From: Dokdonella sp. | GTDB lineage: Bacteria; Pseudomonadota; Gammaproteobacteria; Xanthomonadales; Rhodanobacteraceae | Length of the DNA: 64,000 nt | Reading direction: 5' to 3' | NCBI GenBank assembly: GCA_016712865.1 | Contig: JADJQH010000008.1 | Location: forward strand, 620,001 to 684,000 | Shown here: positions 37,145 through 44,937 of the stretch, piece after piece | How positions within the stretch are numbered: the first letter of the stretch is position 1 | Layout of the letters: each line of letters starts with the position of its first letter | The notes under the pieces: model-generated | Told to the model about the DNA's origin: nothing | Database searches by the model: none | The model's input: the letters and a program-made list of their open reading frames with translations, nothing else | Made by a program: the position numbers and the translations under genes

Positions 37145-39051
37145 ATGCATTGTTCGGGAAAACCGCTTCTTCCGTGAAGTTCGCAACGAGGCTGGCTGCA
37201 ATGCTGGCTTGCCTTGTCCTGTCGAACGCAGCCTGGGCCATCGACTTCACCCCGCACGGCACGCAACCAGGCCTGGCTTGGGGCATGGAAGAGCCGATGG
37301 CCTGTTCGTCCTGCCATCGTGGTTTTTCCGGCAACGATCCAAACTTCATGCCGCACAGCACCTGGGGCGGAAGCATGATGGCCAATGCCATGCGAGACCC
37401 CTTGTTCTGGGCGGCACTGGATATTGCCAACAAGGATTATCCGGGCGTTGGTGATTTCTGCCTGCGTTGCCATACACCTCCGGGCTGGCTGGCGGGGCGC
37501 GTGGTCAAGGCCATTGGAGGAGGTTCCACCGGACCGGGTGGCGCCAGCGGATGCCAGCTCAATGGCGACTACGATGACAATGATGGCAAGAGCAACGATT
37601 ACGCAGGAGTGACCTGCCATTTCTGCCACCGCATGATGCCGACCGGGCCGGCTGGACAGCCGGGAATGATCGGCAATGCCAACATCTGGATTGATGACTC
37701 CTCTACGTGCACCAATCCCTCTGGAGACACCTTTGGTGGACCGTGCCGGCGCGGACCGTATGGCTACACCAGCGGGTTTCTCGAACCACCTCACGGCTGG
37801 GTCGCGTCTCCCTACCATCAGGATTCCAAGTTGTGCGGAACCTGTCACGACGTGACCACCCCCGATACGGACGAGGGACCGCTGAAGACCCTGGTGCTGG
37901 AAGGCGGAGTGGCAACCACGCGACCCATGCCGCTGGAGCGCACCTATTCCGAGTGGAACAACAGCCTGTTCTCCGAAACCATATTCCGCGATGGCATGGG
38001 CGAAGGTCCGGACCTGGTGCCTGCCATTGCCAAGGCCCAGCAGTGTCAGAACTGCCACATGCGCAGCAGCGACGATCCGGAGGCCAAGGCCTGCAACCAG
38101 AATCCGGACGGGTCACGAACGGGCAATCTCCCCGTCCATGAATTTGCCGGTGCCAACACCTGGATCCCTTCCATCATCAAGACCGAATACGCCAATGGCG
38201 TGACCGGTTTTGACCGCGAAGCCGATTTCGATCGCACCATTGCCAGTGCCCGCGCCATGTTGGAGTCCAGCGCTTCAGTCGAGACATCAATCCTTGCCTA
38301 CAGTCCGCCAACTGCCGGCAGTGCCGGCTCCATCAGCGTGCGAGTCAAGGTCACGAATCTGAGTGGTCACAAGTTGCCGACCGGTTACGCCGAAGGTCGG
38401 CGCATGTGGCTGAACGTCAAGGCCCTCAGTGCAACCGATGCCGTGGTTGCCGAAAGCGCCGCCTATGACGGCACGACCGGCGTCCTGACCGAGGACGCGC
38501 AAGCCAAGGTATACGAGGTTCTGCAAGGCATCTGGACGTCGGGTCCGCCTGCCGAATGCAAGATCGAGGAAGCAGGCAAGAAGCAGTTCCACTTCGTACT
38601 CAACAATTGCGTACGCAAGGACAACCGCATTCCGCCGCTGGGTTTCCATCCGGCAGCCGATGGTGATCCCAATGGCGATGAGATTCGACCGGTGGCGTAC
38701 ACATATCCCGAGGTTTCGCCCGGCTCCGGCGTGCTCGTCAACTACGATTCAGCCGACTACACCTTCGTGTTGCCGGCTGGTACCGCGCGGCCGATAAAGA
38801 TCGAGGCCGGGTTGAAATTCCAGATTGCCAGCAAGGACTACATCGAGTTCCTCAAGGATGAATCCGCTGAAGCACCTGCGGTTCCTGCGGAGAACACCTT
38901 GTGCACGGGCGGTCCGGGTCGGCCCTTCAACATCGGTCCGCAGTCGCTTTCCCGGGCGGACTACCTGTTCCAGTTGTGGAACAACCCTGCTTACGGAAAA
39001 TCGCCGCCGGAAACGGCGGGCAATGTCGCCACCGTATCGACCCCAAATTGA
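37141..39051 (+). CDS. Exported five-heme c-type cytochrome
   Basis: The 636-aa protein has a signal peptide (AAMLACLVLSNAAWA) and five CxxCH heme-binding motifs: CSSCH, CLRCH, CHFCH, CGTCH and CQNCH, all within the N-terminal ~320 residues. The rest includes a beta-rich part with VKVTNLSGHKLPTGYAEGRR. Spare His and Met residues between motifs may be distal ligands. It should act in periplasmic electron transfer; the partner is unknown. A GTG start is used since the frame is closed just upstream by TGA. It heads a tight plus-strand cluster, 9 nt before the first lipoprotein gene, so electrons from or to the amine-oxidase-like proteins are a reasonable guess. Confidence 0.85.
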   Translation: MNALFGKTASSVKFATRLAAMLACLVLSNAAWAIDFTPHGTQPGLAWGMEEPMACSSCHRGFSGNDPNFMPHSTWGGSMMANAMRDPLFWAALDIANKDYPGVGDFCLRCHTPPGWLAGRVVKAIGGGSTGPGGASGCQLNGDYDDNDGKSNDYAGVTCHFCHRMMPTGPAGQPGMIGNANIWIDDSSTCTNPSGDTFGGPCRRGPYGYTSGFLEPPHGWVASPYHQDSKLCGTCHDVTTPDTDEGPLKTLVLEGGVATTRPMPLERTYSEWNNSLFSETIFRDGMGEGPDLVPAIAKAQQCQNCHMRSSDDPEAKACNQNPDGSRTGNLPVHEFAGANTWIPSIIKTEYANGVTGFDREADFDRTIASARAMLESSASVETSILAYSPPTAGSAGSISVRVKVTNLSGHKLPTGYAEGRRMWLNVKALSATDAVVAESAAYDGTTGVLTEDAQAKVYEVLQGIWTSGPPAECKIEEAGKKQFHFVLNNCVRKDNRIPPLGFHPAADGDPNGDEIRPVAYTYPEVSPGSGVLVNYDSADYTFVLPAGTARPIKIEAGLKFQIASKDYIEFLKDESAEAPAVPAENTLCTGGPGRPFNIGPQSLSRADYLFQLWNNPAYGKSPPETAGNVATVSTPN

Positions 39052-39060
39052 TCAACAGCC

Positions 39061-39675
39061 ATGTCTGAATCGAATCGTTCTCCAGCTTCCCTTTTCCGCG
39101 CGTGCTACCTGCTTGCCCTGAGCCTGGGGCTTGCTGCTTGCGGCAGCCAGGCGACCAGGAACGATATTGCTTCCGATGGCATCGATCACAGCGGCAGGAT
39201 GCGCGGCTATGTGGAGTCAAGCCGGGTTACGGATTTCTGTCCTGACCAGTCCGAACGTCGTGACGACGAACGTTGTGTGGTCACTCGCGGATGGGACTAC
39301 GCGCGTGGACAAAACATCGTCCGCACCTTCGATCCCAACGGGAATCTCATCGCCACCCAGTATCCGCCTGGCGCTGATCTCAGCCTGACGGAGCCCGAGC
39401 GGCAACGCGCGGCCGCGCTGGTGAAGTTGGATCCGAGGACGCGTGACATCGTGAACAAGCCGGACGTGATGCTCTGGCATGGTGGTTTTGCCATGCGTGA
39501 ACCTGGGGACCCCTTTTGCGACAGGGGTTCGCGCTGCATTCGCGTGATCGCCGCCGTGAACAACGGAGACGATGTGATCCTTCATTCCGTGGTCGATCTG
39601 ATGAGCGATCGCGTTGTTTATCCGGACTACGTGCCTTCCGGACGGAAGGCGGCCCATTCATCGTTGGAGCATTGA
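39061..39675 (+). CDS. Lipoprotein resembling copper amine oxidase N-terminal domain, paralog 1
   Basis: The 204-aa product has a lipobox (LGLAACGS). The body shares with the gene at 40904 the pattern GWDYxRG, a P/N-G-N segment, an acidic helix (LTEPERQRAAALVKLDPRTRDIV), GSRC[IV][RH]VI and VVDLMSDRVV. The helix plus final strand resembles the N2/N3 domains of copper amine oxidases, where a xDLxxxxVV strand ends the domain. Those domains do not bind copper. The gene lies 3 nt before the amine-oxidase-like gene. Family assignment is by eye. Confidence 0.6.
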   Translation: MSESNRSPASLFRACYLLALSLGLAACGSQATRNDIASDGIDHSGRMRGYVESSRVTDFCPDQSERRDDERCVVTRGWDYARGQNIVRTFDPNGNLIATQYPPGADLSLTEPERQRAAALVKLDPRTRDIVNKPDVMLWHGGFAMREPGDPFCDRGSRCIRVIAAVNNGDDVILHSVVDLMSDRVVYPDYVPSGRKAAHSSLEH

Positions 39676-39678
39676 GCC

Positions 39679-40884
39679 ATGTTCATCCAGAGATTCATTC
39701 CTGTTATCGGGCTGGCGATGTTTGCCTCCTCGGCACTTGTGCACGCCGGATCACCCACCTGCGTTGCGCCGGAAACCAAACTGAGCTGGCCTGCCGTCAA
39801 CCCGGTTTGGGAAATGTGCTGGTTGGCACCGGATGACAGCGTGGGGCCCGCAGGCTCCGGCATGGAATTGCGCAACGTGTACTGGAACGGGCAACTGGTG
39901 TTGCGCCGCGCGCATGCACCGATGCTCTTCGCGGAATACAAGGATGGCAATGGCGGAGACTGCTATCGCGACTGGAAGGACCAGCCGACTTCGACCCTGG
40001 CCGCCAACGCCGTGCAGAACCAGTTGGGAGATATCCCGCCGGGTGGCAATGCAGCAATCACTAGTTGCGATCGCTCGAATGATGCGACCGCCTCCTATGG
40101 CTATTGCCCCTATCTATTGCCGATTCCAGCGGGCTACTCCTGCACCCAGGGCGTCGCCATCGAGAACATGGGCGACCACGTGCGCCTGACGGCGCAGTAC
40201 ATCGCTGATTGGTACATGTACTCATCGCGCATGGAATTCTATGTCGATGGCCGCATGAAGCCGACCTTCGGCTTTGGCAACCGCAACGGCACCTTCAATG
40301 GCGTGACACATTGGCACCACAACTACTGGCGATTCGAGTTCGACATGGATGGGCTCGGCAACAACGTGGTCAGCATCGACAATTCCGATCAGGCCGTCGA
40401 ATTCACCGACTTGCGCAATGTCGGTGGTGGTCCCGGCGGCGGGCCACGGACTTGGTCGGTACGCAATCCCTCAAGCGGGAATGGCTATCGCATGGTTCCT
40501 GGTGCCAGTGACTACGAGTACGCGACCAACGAATCCGGTCGCGGATTCCACACGCTCGATTTCATGGCGACGCGAACGCACGCCAACGAGTACGGTGACA
40601 ACCCGAACTACGACTTATTCGATTGCGAAATGCATGAAGAGAACATCGTCAATGGTGAAAACATCGCCAACACCAACCAGGCCATCTACTACCGGGTTGC
40701 CGTTCGTGACACCACAGCGAACAGCTGGCCACCGGGCTGCAGCGGTGGAAATTGTCAGGCGCAGAATTCCATGGTCTGCAAGTCGGTTGGTCCGACTTTG
40801 TACCCATTCGGCCCTTGGGCTGATCTGATTTTTGCGGATGGTTTTGACGTGCTTGTGCCTGGTGCCCGGTTGCAGATCTACTGA
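39679..40884 (+). CDS. Secreted copper-amine-oxidase-like protein, paralog 1
   Basis: The 401-aa protein has a signal peptide (LAMFASSALVHAG). Landmarks follow the order of the copper amine oxidase catalytic domain: GMELRNVYWNGQLVLRRAHAP (compare GLVLxDIxFxGRPVxYRLS), TAQYIADWYMYSSRM (compare the topaquinone-bearing FIATxANYEYI), THWHHNYWRFEFDMDG (compare HQH...RxDxxVDG) and NIVNGENIANTNQAIYYRV. His211 and His213 match the first two copper ligands. Tyr181 sits at the cofactor position but lacks the N-Y-[DE] setting, and the third His appears to be Asp344 (AVRDTTANSWP). Catalysis is therefore doubtful. The end carries LIFADGFD. Assignment is by eye. Confidence 0.62.
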   Translation: MFIQRFIPVIGLAMFASSALVHAGSPTCVAPETKLSWPAVNPVWEMCWLAPDDSVGPAGSGMELRNVYWNGQLVLRRAHAPMLFAEYKDGNGGDCYRDWKDQPTSTLAANAVQNQLGDIPPGGNAAITSCDRSNDATASYGYCPYLLPIPAGYSCTQGVAIENMGDHVRLTAQYIADWYMYSSRMEFYVDGRMKPTFGFGNRNGTFNGVTHWHHNYWRFEFDMDGLGNNVVSIDNSDQAVEFTDLRNVGGGPGGGPRTWSVRNPSSGNGYRMVPGASDYEYATNESGRGFHTLDFMATRTHANEYGDNPNYDLFDCEMHEENIVNGENIANTNQAIYYRVAVRDTTANSWPPGCSGGNCQAQNSMVCKSVGPTLYPFGPWADLIFADGFDVLVPGARLQIY

Positions 40885-40903
40885 TCCTGGCGTGGAAACG
40901 ACC

Positions 40904-41557
40904 ATGAAATACCTGCGCCCCGGATACCTGCTCACGATCGTTGCCATATTGATTCCGGCCTTCATCGCTTCTTGCCAGCCGAGAACCCGCACGGAAGGAG
41001 TCCGTGACGCTGACAGTGCGATGACTCCACTCACGGCATCGGCCGGAGTAGGCGGCAACAAGGTGAGAATCGACCGCAATTCGGCAGACATCAAGCTGCC
41101 GGATTACCAACCGGTGCGGCGGTATGGCGATGTATTCACCGAGAATGGCATCAACCGGAAAGTGTTCGTTGAGTATGGTTGGGACTATCGACGTGGTGTC
41201 GTCGTGGAGTCGGTTTTTGACGAGTCCGGCAATTCGCTGAGGCGCACGGACAAGCCTGGGTACACCTTGAATTTTGCAGATCGTGAGCTCGAGTTGGCGA
41301 TCGCATTGGCCAGGGAAGAGCCCAGTCTTCACGAATTGCTGTCCGCTCCCGACTTGAATTTCTATGCCGGATTCGTTCTGCGCAACGAGAACGATGCTGG
41401 TTGCAAAGCGGGTTCCAGATGCGTGCACGTGATCGTATCCCGTGGCGATGGCCAACAGCATGTGGCCCACGCCATTGTTGATTTGATGACGCGGCGAGTC
41501 GTGCACGCCGCACTTGACCCGGATCGGAAGCCCGATCCGGTAGCTGACAAAAACTGA
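40904..41557 (+). CDS. Lipoprotein resembling copper amine oxidase N-terminal domain, paralog 2
   Basis: The 217-aa product (ATG 40904) has a lipobox (PAFIASCQP). It is a divergent paralog of the protein at 39061: GWDYRRGVVVESVFDESGN, LNFADRELELAIALAREEPS, GSRCVHVIVSRGDG and HAIVDLMTRRVVHA align in order. It precedes its own amine-oxidase-like partner by 10 nt, so the gene pair as a unit has been duplicated. Function is unknown; it may anchor or support the partner at the membrane. Confidence 0.6.
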   Translation: MKYLRPGYLLTIVAILIPAFIASCQPRTRTEGVRDADSAMTPLTASAGVGGNKVRIDRNSADIKLPDYQPVRRYGDVFTENGINRKVFVEYGWDYRRGVVVESVFDESGNSLRRTDKPGYTLNFADRELELAIALAREEPSLHELLSAPDLNFYAGFVLRNENDAGCKAGSRCVHVIVSRGDGQQHVAHAIVDLMTRRVVHAALDPDRKPDPVADKN

Positions 41558-41567
41558 GGACAAGCCG

Positions 41568-42746
41568 ATGCAGATGATCACGCGCAGACTGGTGGCAGGC
41601 TTGGCCCTGCTTGGCATGGGAATCAGCGGATCCGCATTCGCTGCGGCCGCAGATTGCGGTCTGTGGGGCGGTAACTTGCTGCAATGGCCCGCAGCCAATC
41701 CGGTCTGGGAGATGTGCTGGGTACAACCGAGCCAGAGCGTGGCCGCGGATGGCTCCGGCCTGGAATTGCGGGATGTGCACTACAAGGGAATTCTGGTCGC
41801 CAAGCGCCTGCATGCTCCGATCCTGTTTGCCGAGTATCGCAACAGCGGTACCTGTTATCGCGACTGGAAAGATTCCGATGCGCGTTTTGTCGCATCGGTC
41901 CCGGTACGCAATCAATTGGGTGTACCTTCGCCCTACATTGCAACCACGGTATGCGACGTTTCGCAGGACGCAACTGCGGCCTACGGAAGCTGCCCGTTTA
42001 CCGGTGCGCCAGGAACCAACTTCGTCCTGGCTGATTGCATTGGTGCGCCAGGCGGAGTCGCAATCGAGGACATGGGAGATCATGTGGTCCTGACCACCCA
42101 GTACTCGGCAGCCTGGTACCAGTACACGGGTCGTTACGCGTTCTGGGCCAATGGCGACATACAACCGGAATTCGGTTTTGGCAACAGAGATGGAACCAAC
42201 AACAGCCTCACCCACTGGCACCACAACTACTGGCGCTTTGATTTCGACATCGATGGCTCCGGCAACAACGAAATTCTTTCCAATGGGGTATCGCAGTCAA
42301 CGGAGTTTTCCGGATTGCGCAGCCTGACCGGCGGACCGGGTGGCGGGCCGACGTATTGGGACGTGATGAGCACCAAGGGAGATTTCGGCTACCGCATTGT
42401 TTCCGGATCGGGTGACTACAATCCGCCGAATCAGTCCGGGCGCAATTTTCATTCGGTTGACGTGATCGGCAGCCGTTTCATCAACAACGAATACGCCGAC
42501 CGTAGCGACAACAACCTGGGTGACTGCACCATGACGGCAACGAATATTGCCAACAGCCAGTCGATTGCAGATACGGATGTCGTGTTCTGGTATCGCGCCA
42601 GCGTACGGGATGCCAACGGCAACAACTGGCCGCCCGGTTGCAGCGGAGCTTCCTGCGAGCCGCAAAATTCGATGGTGTGCAAACAGGTCGGTCCAACCAT
42701 TACCCAAGTCGGCGACTGGCCAATTTTCCGAAACGGTTTTGAGTAA
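41568..42746 (+). CDS. Secreted copper-amine-oxidase-like protein, paralog 2
   Basis: The 392-aa protein (signal ALLGMGISGSAFAA) parallels the protein at 39679 throughout: WPAANPVWEMCW, GLELRDVHYKGILVAKRLHAP, CYRDWKD, THWHHNYWRFDFDIDG and PPGCSGASCEPQNSMVCKQVGP. His216 and His218 keep the HxH pair; Tyr186 is at the cofactor position without N-Y-[DE]; the third ligand position reads SVRDANGNNWP, again Asp. Conserved cysteines imply disulfides. It ends IFRNGFE. The same losses in both copies argue for a shared, altered role rather than decay. Confidence 0.62.
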   Translation: MQMITRRLVAGLALLGMGISGSAFAAAADCGLWGGNLLQWPAANPVWEMCWVQPSQSVAADGSGLELRDVHYKGILVAKRLHAPILFAEYRNSGTCYRDWKDSDARFVASVPVRNQLGVPSPYIATTVCDVSQDATAAYGSCPFTGAPGTNFVLADCIGAPGGVAIEDMGDHVVLTTQYSAAWYQYTGRYAFWANGDIQPEFGFGNRDGTNNSLTHWHHNYWRFDFDIDGSGNNEILSNGVSQSTEFSGLRSLTGGPGGGPTYWDVMSTKGDFGYRIVSGSGDYNPPNQSGRNFHSVDVIGSRFINNEYADRSDNNLGDCTMTATNIANSQSIADTDVVFWYRASVRDANGNNWPPGCSGASCEPQNSMVCKQVGPTITQVGDWPIFRNGFE

Positions 42747-42807
42747 TCGAGGGTTTCCGTGGTAGCGAAACGCCACGCAACCAGGATTTTGACTTGGAGT
42801 AAGCGAA

Positions 42808-44868
42808 ATGCAGCGTGATGCAGGATTTCAGAGAGTCATGTTGGCGAGCGTGCTGGCTTTCGGGCTTGCACCCGCATGGGTGATGGCTGAGTCAAGCACG
42901 ACCGCGGCAGAGCTCAGCCAGGATTCGCTGTGGGCCGTATGGGGTGGCGAAGTGGGCATGCGATGGAATCGCGAGCTGCTTGCCGACATGGGTTTGAGCA
43001 TCACCAAGACGAATGGGAAGCTCAAAGATTTGAGCTGGCGGCAGCATGAACGGTTCAACGTTCGCCAGTCCGGCAGTCTCGAATTCCGCGTGCACAACAA
43101 CAACCTGCAAAGCTTCGTGGGTGGTTCCGTGCAGGCGCGCGGTGGCTATGTCTTGGCGCTGAACGATGGAACACAGATCAACCTGTCGGATTTCCGCCTG
43201 CGCACACGGGCGGATGACCCCCTCATCCTGGATCTGGTGGGTGCAGATGGAATCGCCTGGTTTTATGTCGATCGCCTGATGTACGAGCTGGTCAATGACA
43301 ACCGCACGCTTGCCGTACAGACGATGGACTTGCGCATCAGTCCGGCTCTTGCCAGTCGCCTGGGCTTCCCTGAGCGCGCAAACTGGGCGATTGCCGACAT
43401 GATGTTGCTGAGTCAGGTGCTTCGCCAGGGTGTTGGAGCCACACCCAAGGGCGGCAGCGTGTTTGACTGGACAGGGACCCAGGTGCCTGGGCAACCCGCG
43501 GGAACGGTCTACCAGGCCGATCTGTTCATGCAGAACTTCAGCGTCAGCTACAGTCGCTGCAATGGCTGCACGGGAAGTTCGACCACGGGCCAGGTGGTGT
43601 TCACGCCGAGCTCCACCCTGAGGAACAATGTCAACAATGGCTCTGCCCAGGCAACGGTTGCGGGTGATCCATTGGGAACCAGCTCTGTGCTGTGGACCGC
43701 CGACATTCCCTGGTACACCAAGTTCTCCGGCACCTTCGCGCCCTATAGCAATGACCAACACCCATACCTGATCTGGAACCTGTATCGATACAACGCCGAT
43801 GGCAGCATCGACCAAATCGGGCGCTCTGGCGTCAAGCACGCGTTCCTGACCACCAATGTCGGTTGCGCCTCTGGCCATGGCACCAATTCGCATGTGCTCG
43901 GTCGAGCTTGTTCCGACACCTATGGAACCGGCAACAACGACAGCAACAACGATCTCGGTCCGCGTTCGGAAATCATTCCTGCCGACAACATCTGGGGTCG
44001 TTGCGGTTCCATCTACGACACCAATTGCGATGGCAATTCGAACAGCTCCGGCAACGGTCAGTATTCACAGCGCCTGATCACCATCGAGTCCCAAATCGAT
44101 CCCGCCTTGAATGCGGGAGCGTCGTATCGCTTCGAATCGTGGTATCTGGCGCGCGAAGACGTGAACATCTACAACTCCATGGCCACGCGTGGTGTTTCAC
44201 CTTCGCGCTCGGGTTCAACCTGGATGCCAGGGGCCGGAGAAGCTTTCCGCCTCGGCTCGGCCATCGATCGCTGGGCTGAAACCACACCGCCGGGTGGTGC
44301 CAAAGCCATTCAGGAACTGGCCAGCAGCGAAGGTCACGTCAAGGCTGCGGTCAAGGTGTTTGATCTTGGCGGCGGCCAGTACCGCTACGACTACGTGATC
44401 ATGAACTTTGATTTTGCGCGCGCTGCGACGGAGTGCCTTGATCCGAATCCTGCTCCTCCGTGCGAGCCAGGTTATGTAAAGGTCGTGCACAATTTCGGCC
44501 TTGATCGTTTTCGCATCAACACGGCCCCAGGAATTTCCATCAGCAACCTGGTTTTCAGCGATGGAGATCTGAATGCCGCGAATGACTGGACAGGCACGGT
44601 TGCGCCGACCGCGGTCAACTGGGTTGCGCCGGCGGATCCGTCGCCGCCGGTCGGCACCCCAGCCGTGACCAATCCACTTAATTGGGGAACGATGTTCCGG
44701 TTCTCGTTCACTGCCAATGCTGCGCCGACAGCCAGCGGCGTGCATTTGCATGTTGCCCAAGCCGGTTCCGCGGGTCAGGCCGACAACCTTACGACAACAC
44801 TGCTTGGTCCAGGGGCCGGCAACGACGTGATTTTTGTGGACGGCTTTGAAACCTTAGCCAGGCCGTGA
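42808..44868 (+). CDS. Secreted protein of unknown family, 686 aa
   Basis: It has a signal peptide (SVLAFGLAPAWVMAES) and is rich in Asn, Gly and aromatic residues, as expected for a beta-rich extracellular protein. Residues 1-220 include SFVGGSVQARGGYVLALNDG and IAWFYVDRLMYELVND. The middle has GNGQYSQRLITIESQIDPAL and SWYLAREDVNIYNSMATRG. The C-terminal part has NLVFSDGDLNAANDWTG and ends DVIFVDGFETLARP, the tail also seen on neighbouring proteins. It closes the cytochrome/amine-oxidase-like cluster and is followed by a terminator. I do not recognise the family. Confidence 0.75.
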   Translation: MQRDAGFQRVMLASVLAFGLAPAWVMAESSTTAAELSQDSLWAVWGGEVGMRWNRELLADMGLSITKTNGKLKDLSWRQHERFNVRQSGSLEFRVHNNNLQSFVGGSVQARGGYVLALNDGTQINLSDFRLRTRADDPLILDLVGADGIAWFYVDRLMYELVNDNRTLAVQTMDLRISPALASRLGFPERANWAIADMMLLSQVLRQGVGATPKGGSVFDWTGTQVPGQPAGTVYQADLFMQNFSVSYSRCNGCTGSSTTGQVVFTPSSTLRNNVNNGSAQATVAGDPLGTSSVLWTADIPWYTKFSGTFAPYSNDQHPYLIWNLYRYNADGSIDQIGRSGVKHAFLTTNVGCASGHGTNSHVLGRACSDTYGTGNNDSNNDLGPRSEIIPADNIWGRCGSIYDTNCDGNSNSSGNGQYSQRLITIESQIDPALNAGASYRFESWYLAREDVNIYNSMATRGVSPSRSGSTWMPGAGEAFRLGSAIDRWAETTPPGGAKAIQELASSEGHVKAAVKVFDLGGGQYRYDYVIMNFDFARAATECLDPNPAPPCEPGYVKVVHNFGLDRFRINTAPGISISNLVFSDGDLNAANDWTGTVAPTAVNWVAPADPSPPVGTPAVTNPLNWGTMFRFSFTANAAPTASGVHLHVAQAGSAGQADNLTTTLLGPGAGNDVIFVDGFETLARP

Positions 44869-44898
44869 CGCGTTCATCGGTTTGACCATGGCATCGAC

Positions 44899-44933
44899 GA
44901 ATGAGCCGGCACCGAATCGGTGCCGGCTCATTC
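44899..44933. terminator. Bidirectional terminator hairpin
   Basis: gaatgagccggcacc and its perfect complement ggtgccggctcattc flank a 5-nt loop, a 15-bp stem lying between the convergent 686-aa protein gene and the penicillin acylase gene. Confidence 0.85.
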
Positions 44934-44937
44934 GCGA

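Noticed and set aside
40606-40614. N-Y-D in amine-oxidase-like paralog 1 as a topaquinone site
   Set aside because: It lies C-terminal to the HxH pair, the wrong order for copper amine oxidases, and paralog 2 lacks it.
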